Part shown: one piece after another, positions 33,873 through 42,666 of the stretch
Position numbering within the stretch: the stretch's first letter is position 1
Layout of the letters: the number at the start of each line of letters is the position of its first letter
Source: Halomonas alkalisoli
Lineage (GTDB): Bacteria; Pseudomonadota; Gammaproteobacteria; Pseudomonadales; Halomonadaceae
Direction: 5' to 3'
Assembly: GCF_021412585.1 (NCBI RefSeq)
Contig: NZ_JAKCMI010000028.1
Coordinates: forward strand, 62,001 to 126,000
Length of the DNA stretch: 64,000 nt
Notes under the pieces: generated by a model
Database searches by the model: none
Told to the model about the DNA's origin: nothing
Seen by the model: only the letters and a program-made list of their open reading frames with translations
Program-made: the position numbers and the translations under genes

Positions 33873-35513
33873 ATGCAACTGCGCAGCAGCAATATCGACA
33901 AGTTGACGGGAGAGGTCTTCGACGTCCTGATCGTCGGCGGTGGCATCAACGGTGCAGCTGCCGCGGCGGCCCTGGCAGGAAAGGGCGCCAGGGTGGCATT
34001 GGTCGAACGTGGCGACTTCGCCGGCAGCACCAGCATGCACTCCTCCAATCTGGTTTGGGGCGGCATCAAGTACATGGAGAGCCGTGATTTCGCCCTGGTT
34101 CGCAAGCTTTGCAAGAGTCGTAATCACCTGATCAAGAGCTACCCCTCGACGGTGCAGGAGATTCGTTTCCTGACCACCATTTCGAGGGGCTTTCGATACC
34201 ACCCCCGCTATCTCTGGGCCGGCAGCTGGCTCTATTGGCTGATCGGCAACGGCTTTACGCGCATCCCCCGCTTCCTGACGCCCTCGGCGATCAAGCAGAG
34301 CGAAGCGATCGTCGACGTGGGCGAGGCCATGGGTGGCTTCGAGTACTCGGACGCCTATCTCCATGACAACGACGCCCGCTTCGTCTTCAACTTCGTTCGT
34401 GGGGCGCTCAATTATGGCGGCGTGGCAGTCAATTATGTCGAGTCGCTGGGTGGAAGGCGTGAGAACGGGCTTTGGGTCACCCAGTTGCGTGACGTAATGG
34501 ATGGCAGAACGCTGGAGGTGCGCTCTCGCGTCCTGATCAACGCGGCGGGTCCCTGGGTGGACAAGCACAACGCCCTGACGGGGCAGCAGACCGATTATCG
34601 TCATGTCTACTCCAAGGGCATTCACCTGATCGTGCCGCGACTGACCGACAGTCAGCGCGTACTGGCCTTCTTCGCCGACGATGGCCGTCTCTTCTTCGTC
34701 ATCCCCATGGGGCCGAGAACCTGTATCGGTACCACCGACACCCGGGTCGAGAAGCCGGAAGTCGGTGTCACCGAGGAGGACATCCGCTTCGTCCTGGACA
34801 ACATCAACAAGCGGCTTACCCTGGACAAGCCCCTGACCACCGACGACATCATCTCCACCCGATGCGGCGTTCGACCCCTGGCCGTACGGGCCAGCGGCGG
34901 TGCTGATCGCGACTTTCTTCAGCTGTCGCGCAAGCATGCCATCGACATCAATGGCGACGACGCCCACCTGAGCATTTTCGGCGGCAAGCTCACCGATTGC
35001 CTCAATGTCGGCGACGAGGTGGTCGATGCCGTTCGCAACATGGGCGTGACGATACCTCACCCGGGCCACCGCTGGTATGGCGAGCCGCCGGCAGAGGTCC
35101 GGCAGGAGTTCATGCATCAGGCCGCGCTGATGGGGCTCGACGCCATGACGGCACCGGAGGCCTCCGAGCCATTGTCGACCCGCCTATGGCGCCGCTACGG
35201 CACCCATGCCCTGGAGATGCTCGAAGAGATCCGCGAGGACCGGCGGCAGGCCGAGGTATTGATAGAGGGAACCGAATACCTGCGCTGCGAACTGCGTCAT
35301 GCCCAGCGTCGCGAAATGGTCACCCGTCTGGAGGATTTCCTGCGTCGACGCTCAAAGATCGCCCTCGTCGTGCACGAGTCGGCGATACGTGACTCGCCCG
35401 GGCTGAGAGAAGCCTGTGCGATCCTGTTCGGTGATCAGGCCGAGGCCCGGTACGAGGAGTATTTTGCCGCCAGCCGTGGCGAAGAGGCGGTCCTGCCGAC
35501 AACCGGCGAGTAA
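33873..35513 (+). CDS. glpD: Aerobic glycerol-3-phosphate dehydrogenase
   Basis: 546 residues. FAD-binding N-terminus DVLIVGGGINGAAAAAALAGKGARVALVERGDFAGSTSMHSSNLVWGGIKYMESRDF, substrate-site loops VLINAAGPWVDKH and PMGPRTCIGTTDTRVEKPEVGVTEEDIRFVLDNIN, and FGGKLTDC near the end. It oxidises glycerol 3-phosphate to dihydroxyacetone phosphate at the inner membrane, passing electrons to quinone, completing the path begun by GlpK. Regulation by glycerol 3-phosphate through GlpR is likely. Start chosen at the first ATG after the terminator. Confidence 0.95.
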   Translation: MQLRSSNIDKLTGEVFDVLIVGGGINGAAAAAALAGKGARVALVERGDFAGSTSMHSSNLVWGGIKYMESRDFALVRKLCKSRNHLIKSYPSTVQEIRFLTTISRGFRYHPRYLWAGSWLYWLIGNGFTRIPRFLTPSAIKQSEAIVDVGEAMGGFEYSDAYLHDNDARFVFNFVRGALNYGGVAVNYVESLGGRRENGLWVTQLRDVMDGRTLEVRSRVLINAAGPWVDKHNALTGQQTDYRHVYSKGIHLIVPRLTDSQRVLAFFADDGRLFFVIPMGPRTCIGTTDTRVEKPEVGVTEEDIRFVLDNINKRLTLDKPLTTDDIISTRCGVRPLAVRASGGADRDFLQLSRKHAIDINGDDAHLSIFGGKLTDCLNVGDEVVDAVRNMGVTIPHPGHRWYGEPPAEVRQEFMHQAALMGLDAMTAPEASEPLSTRLWRRYGTHALEMLEEIREDRRQAEVLIEGTEYLRCELRHAQRREMVTRLEDFLRRRSKIALVVHESAIRDSPGLREACAILFGDQAEARYEEYFAASRGEEAVLPTTGE

Positions 35514-35575
35514 GGAACGGTCTCGGGTGGTCTCGGCCAGGGGAAAGGGGGCTCGGGAAAGAGGTCGACAGGGAA

Positions 35576-35603
35576 TTGATGCGGGGTCGGTTGTGCGTAT
35601 AAT
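35576..35603 (+). promoter_or_regulatory. Sigma-70-type promoter of the YigM-like gene
   Basis: TTGATG (35576-35581), 16-bp spacer, and perfect TATAAT (35598-35603). Transcription would begin near 35610, leaving a 5' leader of about 15 bases before the ATG at 35625. Confidence 0.65.
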
Positions 35604-35624
35604 CGCTGTCAACTATTTCGTTCT

Positions 35625-36506
35625 ATGGAGTTTACCGTGGGCTATCTGATTGGCGTTACCGCACTATGGGCCTTTTCGTTCTCGCTGATCGGCGTCTACC
35701 TGGCTGGCCAGGTGGACAGCTATTTCGCCGTGCTGGTGCGGGTTGCCCTGGCGGCCCTGATATTCCTGCCCTTCCTGCGGCCGTCGCTCCTGCAGGGGCG
35801 GCAGCGCATGACGCTGATGGCGCTGGGCGCCGTGCAGCTCGGCCTGATGTATATCTTCTTCTATCAGTCATTCCTGCTGCTGACGGTGCCGGAAGTTTTG
35901 CTCTTCACCATCTTCACGCCCCTCTATGTCACGCTGCTCGACGATGCGCTGTTCGGCCGCTTCACGCCGTTCTACCTGCTCACGGCGGCCCTCGCCGTGC
36001 TGGGCGCGGCGGTGATCCGCTACCAGGGGCTCGATAGCGGCTTCTGGCTCGGGTTCCTGGTGGTACAGGGCGCCAATCTCTGTTTTGCCCTGGGCCAGGT
36101 GGGTTACCGCCGTCTCTCGGCGACTCTGCCGCCATCCTTGCCGCGCCATAGCGTCTTCGCCTGGTTCTATCTCGGTGCCTTGATCGTCGCACTGCCGGCC
36201 TTTGCCCTGCTGGGCAATGCCGGTGCCATGCCCACCACGAGTCTGCAGTGGGGCGTGCTCGCCTGGCTGGGCCTGGTGGCCTCCGGCATCGGCTATTTCC
36301 TGTGGAACCTGGGGGCGACCCGCGTGGATGCCGGCGCCCTGGCGATCATGAACAACGCCTTGATCCCCGCGGGGCTTGTGGTCAACCTGGTGATCTGGAA
36401 CCGCGAGGCCGACCTGCCGCGCCTGGCTATCGGCGGAGCCATTATCGTCGGCTCGCTGTTTCTCAACGAGTGGTGGCTGCGTCGCCGGGCAGCGGTTGCG
36501 GCTTGA
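35625..36506 (+). CDS. DMT-superfamily transporter, YigM (biotin transporter)-like
   Basis: 293 residues, ten membrane helices in two EamA halves. Distinctive motifs LWAFSFSLIGVYLAGQVDSYFAVLVRVALAALIFLPFLR, FAWFYLGALIVALPAFALLGNAGAMPTTSLQWGVLAWLGLVASGIGYFLWNLGATRVDAGALAIMNN closely recall E. coli YigM, reported to import biotin. Many databases call this group carboxylate/amino acid/amine transporter, so the substrate stays uncertain. It has its own promoter and precedes nadK by 59 bp, with which it might be co-transcribed. Confidence 0.82.
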   Translation: MEFTVGYLIGVTALWAFSFSLIGVYLAGQVDSYFAVLVRVALAALIFLPFLRPSLLQGRQRMTLMALGAVQLGLMYIFFYQSFLLLTVPEVLLFTIFTPLYVTLLDDALFGRFTPFYLLTAALAVLGAAVIRYQGLDSGFWLGFLVVQGANLCFALGQVGYRRLSATLPPSLPRHSVFAWFYLGALIVALPAFALLGNAGAMPTTSLQWGVLAWLGLVASGIGYFLWNLGATRVDAGALAIMNNALIPAGLVVNLVIWNREADLPRLAIGGAIIVGSLFLNEWWLRRRAAVAA

Positions 36507-36565
36507 GTTTGCCCGGCCTGCTGCCAGCCTCCATAATGGCCGGCCGTGATCCGAGAGGCCAGGGC

Positions 36566-37447
36566 ATGCAAACCTTCAAGAACATCGGTCTGATCGGTCG
36601 CCTGGGCAGTGCCAAGGTGGTCGATACCCTCAAGCGGCTGCTGCACTTCCTCGACGAGCGGGATTACCATGTGATCATCGAGGATCGCACCGCTACCGTG
36701 CTGCTCGACCATGGACATCCGGAGGCCAGTCGCCGCACCCTCGGTGAACTCTGCGATCTGGTTATCGTGGTGGGCGGTGACGGCAGCCTGCTGGGTGCGG
36801 CGCGGACGCTTTGCCATAGCGGTACCCTGGTGCTGGGCGTCAACCGTGGCCGCCTGGGATTTCTGACCGATATCTCGCCGGACGAGCTCGAGGAGCGCGT
36901 CGGGCAGGTGCTGGCCGGGCAGTACGAGGTGGAAGAGCGGTTCCTGCTCGATGCCGAACTCTACCGGGATGGGGTCCAGGTTGGCAGTGGCGATGCGCTC
37001 AACGAGATCGTGCTGCATCCGGGCAAGGCGGTGCGGATGATCGAGTTCGAGCTGTTCATCGACGGCCAGTTCGTCTACAGCCAGCGCAGCGATGGCCTGA
37101 TCATGGCCACGCCTACCGGGTCCACCGCCTATTCCCTCTCCGGCGGCGGCTCGATCATGCATCCCAAGCTGGACGTGATCGAGCTGGTGCCGATGTTTCC
37201 CCATACCCTCTCCAGCCGGCCCATCGTGATCGATGCGGCCAGCGAGATCCGCGTGCATATCGGCGAGACCAATCAGACCTACCCCCATATCAGCTGCGAT
37301 GGCCAGACCCGTGCCGTGGCCAAGCCCGACGATGTCCTGGTCGTGAAGCGCAAGCCCCAGCGAGTGCAGCTGGTCCATCCCCTGGGCCACAATTTCTATG
37401 AGGTCCTGCGCAGCAAGCTGGGCTGGAGCAATCGGCTGGGGGACTGA
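36566..37447 (+). CDS. nadK: NAD kinase
   Basis: 293 residues. NAD kinase motifs: VVGGDGSLLGAARTL (GGDGT-type), GVNRGRLGFLTDI, ALNEIVLH (NE/D), SDGLIMATPTGSTAYSLSGGGSIMHP and PHTLSSRPIVI. It makes NADP+ from NAD+ and ATP. The ATG at 36566 has GAGG eight bases upstream and the usual FKNIGLIGR N-terminus. Two bases downstream begins the phosphoesterase gene. Confidence 0.95.
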   Translation: MQTFKNIGLIGRLGSAKVVDTLKRLLHFLDERDYHVIIEDRTATVLLDHGHPEASRRTLGELCDLVIVVGGDGSLLGAARTLCHSGTLVLGVNRGRLGFLTDISPDELEERVGQVLAGQYEVEERFLLDAELYRDGVQVGSGDALNEIVLHPGKAVRMIEFELFIDGQFVYSQRSDGLIMATPTGSTAYSLSGGGSIMHPKLDVIELVPMFPHTLSSRPIVIDAASEIRVHIGETNQTYPHISCDGQTRAVAKPDDVLVVKRKPQRVQLVHPLGHNFYEVLRSKLGWSNRLGD

Positions 37448-37448
37448 C

Positions 37449-38453
37449 GTGACGAGACAGGCAGCAATCGAAGGCTACGATCTCATCGGCGACGTGCACG
37501 GCTGCGGCGCCACCCTGGGCGCCCTGCTGGAGAAGCTTGGCTATCACCAGCGCGGTGGCGTCTACCGCCACCCGCGACGCCGAGTGATCTTCCTGGGTGA
37601 CCTGATCGACCGAGGCCCCCGTATCCGCCTGGCGGTGAGCATCGCCCGGCGCATGGTGGAGGAGGGCGAGGCGCATATCGTCATGGGTAACCACGAGTAC
37701 AATGCCCTGGCCTACTGCCATCGTGCGCCCCGGCGTCTGGGCCGGGAGTGGCTGCGAGAGCATTCGCCGCGGCACAATCGCATCATCAAGGAGACCCTGG
37801 AGCAGTATCGCGACCACCCCTCCGAGTGGGAGGAGGCCCTCGCCTGGTTCCTGGAAATTCCGCTGTTTCTGGAGCTGCCCGGCCTGCGAGTGGTGCATGC
37901 CTGCTGGGACCAGGCCCTGATCGACTCGCTGCGTCAGACCCACCCCGATGGCCAGATCGACGAAGTCTTCCTGGAAGAGTCGGTCACATCGGGAACCCGG
38001 GCGTGCCGGATTCTGGACCGGCTGACCCGGGGGACTCACCTGCCGCTGCCGGAAGGCGTCGAGATCCATTCAGGGGACGGCTTTACCCGGCGCAGCTTTC
38101 GCGCTCATTTCTGGGCGAGGGAGCCGCGTACCTGGGGCGACGTCATCTTTCAACCCGACAATCTGCCGGGGGGGCTGGAGGCACGTGCCCTGACCGAAGA
38201 CGAGCGGGCTCGACTGAGTCATTACGGCCTGGAGGAGCGGCCGCTGTTCATCGGCCACTACTGGTGCGAGGGAATTCCGGCCCTGCCGACGGCCAACATC
38301 GCCTGCCTCGACTACAGTGCCGTGAAGTTCGGGCGGCTGGTCGCCTACCGCTGGAGCGGCGAGGCGCGGCTCGACGCCAACCATTTCGTCTGGGTTCGGG
38401 TGCCTCAGGAGGAGGCAGCAAGGCCCAGGCCATGGGAGATCGATTTCGACTGA
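37449..38453 (+). CDS. Calcineurin-like metallophosphoesterase (PPP-type)
   Basis: 334 residues from a GTG start with GGGGGA upstream. Metal-binding motifs in order: GDVHGCGATLGALLEKLGY (GDxHG), VIFLGDLIDRGPR (GDxxDRG) and VMGNHEYNAL (GNHE), all intact, then a downstream histidine in VVHACWD and FIGHYWCEG. Related to bacterial Ser/Thr phosphatases and diadenosine tetraphosphatases; substrate not predictable. Close linkage to nadK is common in related genomes. Ends before a terminator at 38578-38606. Confidence 0.87.
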   Translation: MTRQAAIEGYDLIGDVHGCGATLGALLEKLGYHQRGGVYRHPRRRVIFLGDLIDRGPRIRLAVSIARRMVEEGEAHIVMGNHEYNALAYCHRAPRRLGREWLREHSPRHNRIIKETLEQYRDHPSEWEEALAWFLEIPLFLELPGLRVVHACWDQALIDSLRQTHPDGQIDEVFLEESVTSGTRACRILDRLTRGTHLPLPEGVEIHSGDGFTRRSFRAHFWAREPRTWGDVIFQPDNLPGGLEARALTEDERARLSHYGLEERPLFIGHYWCEGIPALPTANIACLDYSAVKFGRLVAYRWSGEARLDANHFVWVRVPQEEAARPRPWEIDFD

Positions 38454-38577
38454 GCGGTGCCGTTCGGAAGGCTGGCAATGCCATTACAAAGAATAACAAC
38501 ATTTTCTCTCTCGGCCCTGAACTTCCCGCTGCAATGTCCATCAGAGTAAGTGTTCCCTTGAATGATCCCTTGCTCTT

Positions 38578-38606
38578 ATCCGGCGGCCCCCTCCGCCGGA
38601 TTTTTT
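38578..38606 (+). terminator. Rho-independent terminator
   Basis: Stem ATCCGGCGG / CCGCCGGAT with a six-base C/T loop and a run of T (38601-38606). It lies about 125 bp after the phosphoesterase stop and ends the nadK unit. Confidence 0.9.
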
Positions 38607-38716
38607 CTTTGCGTCGGCACGATTCTTCCGTACAAACCATCATTTCCAGCGCAAGCCATTGTGGCGCTCGCCGTTGCGAAGCAGAATTGAACCCGTAATG
38701 ACTTCAGGGAGTGTTC

Positions 38717-39562
38717 ATGTACCGCATCATGCTGTTTCCCCATGATGCCGAGATCGGAGAGCTGCGCCGAGCGCTTTGGGCCCACCGGATCGGCCACCGC
38801 TTCACCGAAGAGGAGGAGGGGCAGGTATTGTGGCTGGCCAACCCCGATCAGCACGACGCCATGATACAGCTGTTGTCGCGCTGGCAGCGGGGCGAGCGGC
38901 TCACCACCGAGCGGCGTCGGAAGGCATCGGGCGGCAACTCGCTGGCGGTGCCATTCCGCCAGGCGCCGGTTACGGCCACGGCACTGGCACTTTCCCTGCT
39001 GGTATTCGCGCTGATGGGGGTGATGGGCGATATCGTGGTGGCTGCATTGACCATCGTGCCTGTGGGCATCGTCAACGGTAGCGTCATGTTCGGCAGTCTG
39101 GGCGATGCCATGGCCTCGGGACAGGTATGGCGGCTGCTCTCTCCAGCCTTCCTGCATTTCGGCTGGATGCATCTCATCTTCAACATGCTGTGGCTGTGGT
39201 ATTTCGGACGCCAGGTCGAGGCCCTGCAGGGCTCCTGGCGCATGCTGACGATCCTGCTGGTGGCCGGCATCGGCGCCAACCTGGCCCAGTACGCCACCGG
39301 CACGGTGCTGTTCGGCGGTATGTCCGGGGTCGACTTCGCCCTGTTGGGCTACGTCTGGCTGATGTCACGGCGAGCGCCCCAGAGCGGCTTCTTCGTTCCC
39401 CAGATGCTGGTGGTCTTCATGCTGGGCTGGATGGTTTTCACCATGACCGATGCCGCCGCCGCCGTGGGCTTCGGCAATGTGGCCAACGAGGCGCATCTTG
39501 GCGGCCTGGTCGTGGGGCTGGCCATGGGGTGGTATTATTCCGGGCGTGCCCGCCGCCTTTGA
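38717..39562 (+). CDS. GlpG-like rhomboid intramembrane serine protease
   Basis: 281 residues. A soluble N-terminal domain (RIMLFPHDAEIGELRRALWAHRIGHRFTEEEEGQVLWLANPDQ) as in GlpG, then six membrane helices with WRLLSPAFLHFGWMHLIFNMLWLWYFG (HxxxN), the nucleophile in FGGMSGVDFALLGY (GMSG) and the catalytic histidine in NVANEAHLGGLVVGLAMG. All key residues are present. It cleaves proteins in the membrane; the substrate is unknown. The ATG at 38717 has AGGGAG upstream. Despite its name, it has no direct part in glycerol metabolism here. Confidence 0.92.
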   Translation: MYRIMLFPHDAEIGELRRALWAHRIGHRFTEEEEGQVLWLANPDQHDAMIQLLSRWQRGERLTTERRRKASGGNSLAVPFRQAPVTATALALSLLVFALMGVMGDIVVAALTIVPVGIVNGSVMFGSLGDAMASGQVWRLLSPAFLHFGWMHLIFNMLWLWYFGRQVEALQGSWRMLTILLVAGIGANLAQYATGTVLFGGMSGVDFALLGYVWLMSRRAPQSGFFVPQMLVVFMLGWMVFTMTDAAAAVGFGNVANEAHLGGLVVGLAMGWYYSGRARRL

Positions 39563-39577
39563 TCAAGAGAGTTTGCA

Positions 39578-39862
39578 ATGAGCGACATGACCTTCGAGCG
39601 CATGATCCAGCAGATGACCCCGGCCATCTACGATAGCCTCAAGCAGGCGGTGTCCCTGCGTAAATGGCCGGATGGCCGGATGTTGACCCCTGACCAGACC
39701 GAACTCTGTCTCGAGGCGGTGATGCGCTACGAGGTGGAGAACAACGTGCCCGAGGCGCAGCGGGTCGGCTATCTGGAGCAGCGCACCTGCGGTAGCGCCA
39801 GCTCCGGCGCCGATGTGCCGCCGGAGCTGGCTGGACTGGCCCGGGATGCCACCCGTGACTGA
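39578..39862 (+). CDS. YeaC family protein (DUF1315)
   Basis: 94 residues: MTFERMIQQMTPAIYDSLKQAVSLRKWPDGRMLTPDQTELCLEAVMRYEVENNVPEAQRVGYLEQ matches the YeaC/DUF1315 family from start to end. Small, soluble, helical; function unknown. It follows the rhomboid gene by 15 bp and overlaps the DUF2797 gene by 17 bp, so the three are probably one transcript. Confidence 0.86.
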   Translation: MSDMTFERMIQQMTPAIYDSLKQAVSLRKWPDGRMLTPDQTELCLEAVMRYEVENNVPEAQRVGYLEQRTCGSASSGADVPPELAGLARDATRD

Positions 39863-40709
39863 TGCCCGCCTGATCGAGGCCGAGACAACGCTTCAGGGCT
39901 GCCTGAGCAAGATGGCTATCGTCCCCGGTGAACAGGGCGAACCGGTACGCTATACCCTGCGCGCCGGCGAGCAGCGTCTCGACCTTAATGCGCGTCTGGG
40001 CAAGCCGCTGCGGCTGACCTGGACGGGCGCCATCGCTTGCACCCATTGCGGTCGTGCGACGAAGAAGAGCTTTGCCCAGGGTCACTGCTATCCCTGCTTC
40101 AAGAAGCTGGCCCAGTGCGATACCTGCATCATGAAGCCGGAGACCTGTCATTATTTCGCCGGCACCTGCCGCGAGCCGGAGTGGGGGGAGCGCCACTGCT
40201 TCCAGCCCCATGTGGTCTACCTGGCCAACTCCTCCGGCCTCAAGGTCGGCATCACCCGCGGCACCCAGGTGCCGACCCGCTGGCTGGACCAGGGAGCGAT
40301 CCAGGCCCTGCCGGTGTTGCAGGTCGATACGCGTCAGCAGTCGGGCTTCGTCGAGATGCTGTTCAAGGAGGAGGTGGCCGATCGCACCAACTGGCGTGCC
40401 ATGCTCAAGGGCGAGGTCGAGCCGTTGGATCTTTGCGCCGAGCGGGATCGGCTGCTGGCGCGCCTGGAAGGGGGGCTGGCCAACCTGCACGAGCGCTTCG
40501 GGGCCGAGGCGATTCAGGTGCTCGAGGCCTCGCCGATGGCGTTCGAGTACCCGGTCCTGGAATTTCCCCGCAAGATCGTCTCCCACAACTTCGACAACAA
40601 TCCCGTCGTGGCCGGCACCCTGCTTGGCCTGAAGGGGCAGTACCTGATCCTCGACAGTGGCGTTATCAACCTGCGCAAGTTCACCGGCTACGAGGTGGCG
40701 GTGGCCTGA
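39846..40709 (+). CDS. DUF2797 family protein with cysteine-rich zinc-finger-like region
   Basis: 287 residues. A cysteine cluster, CTHCGRATKKSFAQGHCYPCFKKLAQCDTCIMKPETCHYFAGTCREPEWGERHC, suggests two zinc sites, and the following VYLANSSGLKVGITRGTQVPTRWLDQGA part looks like a GIY-YIG-type fold element typical of DUF2797. It overlaps the YeaC gene end, as often seen in gammaproteobacteria. No activity has been established to my knowledge. Confidence 0.85.
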   Translation: MPPVTDARLIEAETTLQGCLSKMAIVPGEQGEPVRYTLRAGEQRLDLNARLGKPLRLTWTGAIACTHCGRATKKSFAQGHCYPCFKKLAQCDTCIMKPETCHYFAGTCREPEWGERHCFQPHVVYLANSSGLKVGITRGTQVPTRWLDQGAIQALPVLQVDTRQQSGFVEMLFKEEVADRTNWRAMLKGEVEPLDLCAERDRLLARLEGGLANLHERFGAEAIQVLEASPMAFEYPVLEFPRKIVSHNFDNNPVVAGTLLGLKGQYLILDSGVINLRKFTGYEVAVA

Positions 40710-40772
40710 AACGGTGTCGCAGTGTTGCGGCAAGAGGCTATGCTTGTGCTTCCGACAGCTCAGGACAGGACA

Positions 40773-41483
40773 ATGTATCGCCTGCATATCGCCAACAAGA
40801 ACTACTCTTCGTGGTCGCTGCGCCCCTGGGTGCTGATGCGCCAGCTCGAGATCCCCTTCGAGGAGTGCCTGACACCCTTCGATCCCGGCACCAGCTGGGC
40901 CTCGTTCCGGAGCTTCTCGCCATCGGGCCTGGTCCCCTGCCTGGAAGATGGCGCCCGCCCGGTCTGGGACTCGCTGGCCATCATCGAGTACCTGGCGGAG
41001 CGGCATGCCGGCGTATGGCCTGCCGACGACGATGCCCGGGCCTGGGCCCGCTGCGCCAGTAGCGAAATGCACGCCGGCTTCTCCGCGCTGCGTGGGCAGT
41101 GCGCCATGAACTGCGGGGTGCGGGTGCGGCTGCATGAGGTGTCGCCGAAGCTGGCGCGCGACCTGGCCCGGCTCGACGAGCTCTGGCAGCAGGGGCTCGA
41201 GCGCTTTGGCGGCCCCTTCCTGGCGGGCAACGCTTTCACGGCGGTGGATGCCTTCTTCGCCCCGGTGGCATTTCGCGTGCAGACCTTCGGCCTGGAGCTG
41301 AGCGAGCCGTCACTGGCCTATGCCGAGCGCCTGCTGGCACTGCCGGCCATGCGGCAATGGTACACCGAGGCACTGGCCGAGCCCTGGCGCGAGGCGGACC
41401 ATGAAGCCGAGCTGCACAGGAGCGGCACCGTCCTTGAGGATCGGCGTGAGGTGACGGAAGAATCGCGGCCACAGGCCGACTGA
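40773..41483 (+). CDS. Glutathione S-transferase family protein
   Basis: 236 residues. Thioredoxin-like N-terminal domain (MYRLHIANKNYSSWSLRPWVLMRQLEIPFEECLTPF ... VPCLEDGARPVWDSLAIIEYLAER, with the glutathione-contacting D-S pair), then an all-helical C-terminal domain (GGPFLAGNAFTAVDAFFAPVAFRVQTFG). The SxWSLRP start is typical for a proteobacterial GST subgroup. Substrate unknown. The ATG at 40773 gives the family N-terminus. Its stop is two bases from that of the convergent radical SAM gene. Confidence 0.88.
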   Translation: MYRLHIANKNYSSWSLRPWVLMRQLEIPFEECLTPFDPGTSWASFRSFSPSGLVPCLEDGARPVWDSLAIIEYLAERHAGVWPADDDARAWARCASSEMHAGFSALRGQCAMNCGVRVRLHEVSPKLARDLARLDELWQQGLERFGGPFLAGNAFTAVDAFFAPVAFRVQTFGLELSEPSLAYAERLLALPAMRQWYTEALAEPWREADHEAELHRSGTVLEDRREVTEESRPQAD

Positions 41484-41485
41484 CT

Positions 41486-42568
41486 TTATTCGAACAGGTC
41501 GCCCTGGTCGCGGGGCGGCCGGAAGGCCGTGACATCCAGCCGCTGCGCCGAGCGTGCGGCCGGTTCATTGAAGCCCAGTCGCCGGCAGGCATGACCGAAG
41601 CGCTGGGCCAGCAGGTCGGCAAACACCCCTTGGCCACGCATGCGCTTACCGTAGCGGGCGTCATAGGTCATGCCGCCGCGACACTGGCGCATCAGGCTCA
41701 TTACCTTGGCGGCCCGCTCGGGGTAGTGGGCATGCAGCCACTCCTCGAACAGCGGTGCAACCTCGTGGGGAAGTCGCAGCAGGGTCCATCCGGCGCAGTC
41801 GGCGCCGGCCTTTCGGGCCGCCTCCAGCAGTCGCTCCATTTCATGGTCGGTGAGCCCGGGAATCACCGGGGCGATCAGGGTGCCGACCGGCACGCCGGCC
41901 TGGGCGAGTCCCTCGATGGTTCGCAGCCGGGCGGTGGGGGAGGCGGCTCGCGGCTCCAGGGTGCGCTTGAGGTCACGGTCCAGGCTTGTCAGGCTGATCA
42001 TGACGCGAACCAGGTTGTGGCCGGCCAGCGCGGTCAGCAGGTCGAGATCGCGCAGGATCAAGGCGCTCTTGGTAATGATCGAAACCGGATGGCGGCACTC
42101 GAGCAGAAAGGCGAGTATCTCTCGGGTGCTACCGCGCTCCGCTTCCAGCGGCTGGTAGCAGTCGGTATTGCCGGAGAGGCTGATCGGCCGACAGACATAG
42201 CTCGGCTGGCATAGCTCCTCCCGCAGGCGCTCCACCAGGCCGCTGCGGGCGATCAGTCGGGTCTCGAAGTCGAGCCCGGGCGAGAGGTCCCAGTAGGCGT
42301 GACTGGGCCGGGCATAGCAGTAGATGCAGCCATGCTCGCAGCCCCGGTAGGGGTTGAGCGAGCGGTCGAAGGGCAGGTCCGGGGAGCGGTTCCATGACAG
42401 GGCGCTGCGGGCGGTTTCGTCGCGTACCAGTGTGGCGAGACGTTGAGGCGTCGCGTCCTGCCACCAGCCATCGTCCTCGGTTTCGCTGTGAGTGGGGGCG
42501 AAGCGGTTGTCCGGATTGAAGGTGGCGCCGCGCCCCTTGCGTGGCGGCTGCTGGTCGGATGGCGGCAT
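41486..42568 (-). CDS. PA0069-family radical SAM protein (spore photoproduct lyase-like)
   Basis: 360 residues. The radical SAM CxxxCxxC cluster is in NPYRGCEHGCIYCYARPSHAYWDLSPGLDFE; SGNTDCYQPLEAERGSTREIL and LAPVIPGLTD-like segments follow, as in PA0069/SplB-related proteins. The reaction is unknown, perhaps repair-related. A LexA box covers its promoter (42586-42601), and PA0069 of Pseudomonas aeruginosa is, to my knowledge, part of the LexA regulon, which agrees. The ATG at 42568 (GGAG upstream) is chosen; the longer frame reads through the operator. Confidence 0.9.
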   Translation of the reverse strand: MPPSDQQPPRKGRGATFNPDNRFAPTHSETEDDGWWQDATPQRLATLVRDETARSALSWNRSPDLPFDRSLNPYRGCEHGCIYCYARPSHAYWDLSPGLDFETRLIARSGLVERLREELCQPSYVCRPISLSGNTDCYQPLEAERGSTREILAFLLECRHPVSIITKSALILRDLDLLTALAGHNLVRVMISLTSLDRDLKRTLEPRAASPTARLRTIEGLAQAGVPVGTLIAPVIPGLTDHEMERLLEAARKAGADCAGWTLLRLPHEVAPLFEEWLHAHYPERAAKVMSLMRQCRGGMTYDARYGKRMRGQGVFADLLAQRFGHACRRLGFNEPAARSAQRLDVTAFRPPRDQGDLFE

Positions 42569-42585
42569 GGTCACGACTCCGTTAG

Positions 42586-42628
42586 CTGTATTTATGTACA
42601 GTATAGAGACCAGCCTATGAAGTGCCAA
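42586..42628 (-). promoter_or_regulatory. LexA (SOS) box overlapping a sigma-70-type promoter
   Basis: CTGTATTTATGTACAG at 42586-42601 has the CTG-N10-CAG form of the SOS box, with TA following as in the full consensus. On the minus strand TTGGCA (42628-42623), a 17-bp spacer and TATACT (42605-42600) form a strong promoter whose -10 abuts the box, so LexA would block the radical SAM gene. The box is also 65 bp upstream of the divergent metal ATPase. Confidence 0.82.
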
Positions 42629-42666
42629 TGCTGGATAAATGACGGCAGCCCATTACGCTTGTTGGC

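Noticed and set aside
40773-42568. Operon of the glutathione transferase with the radical SAM gene
   Set aside because: They are convergent with stops two bases apart.
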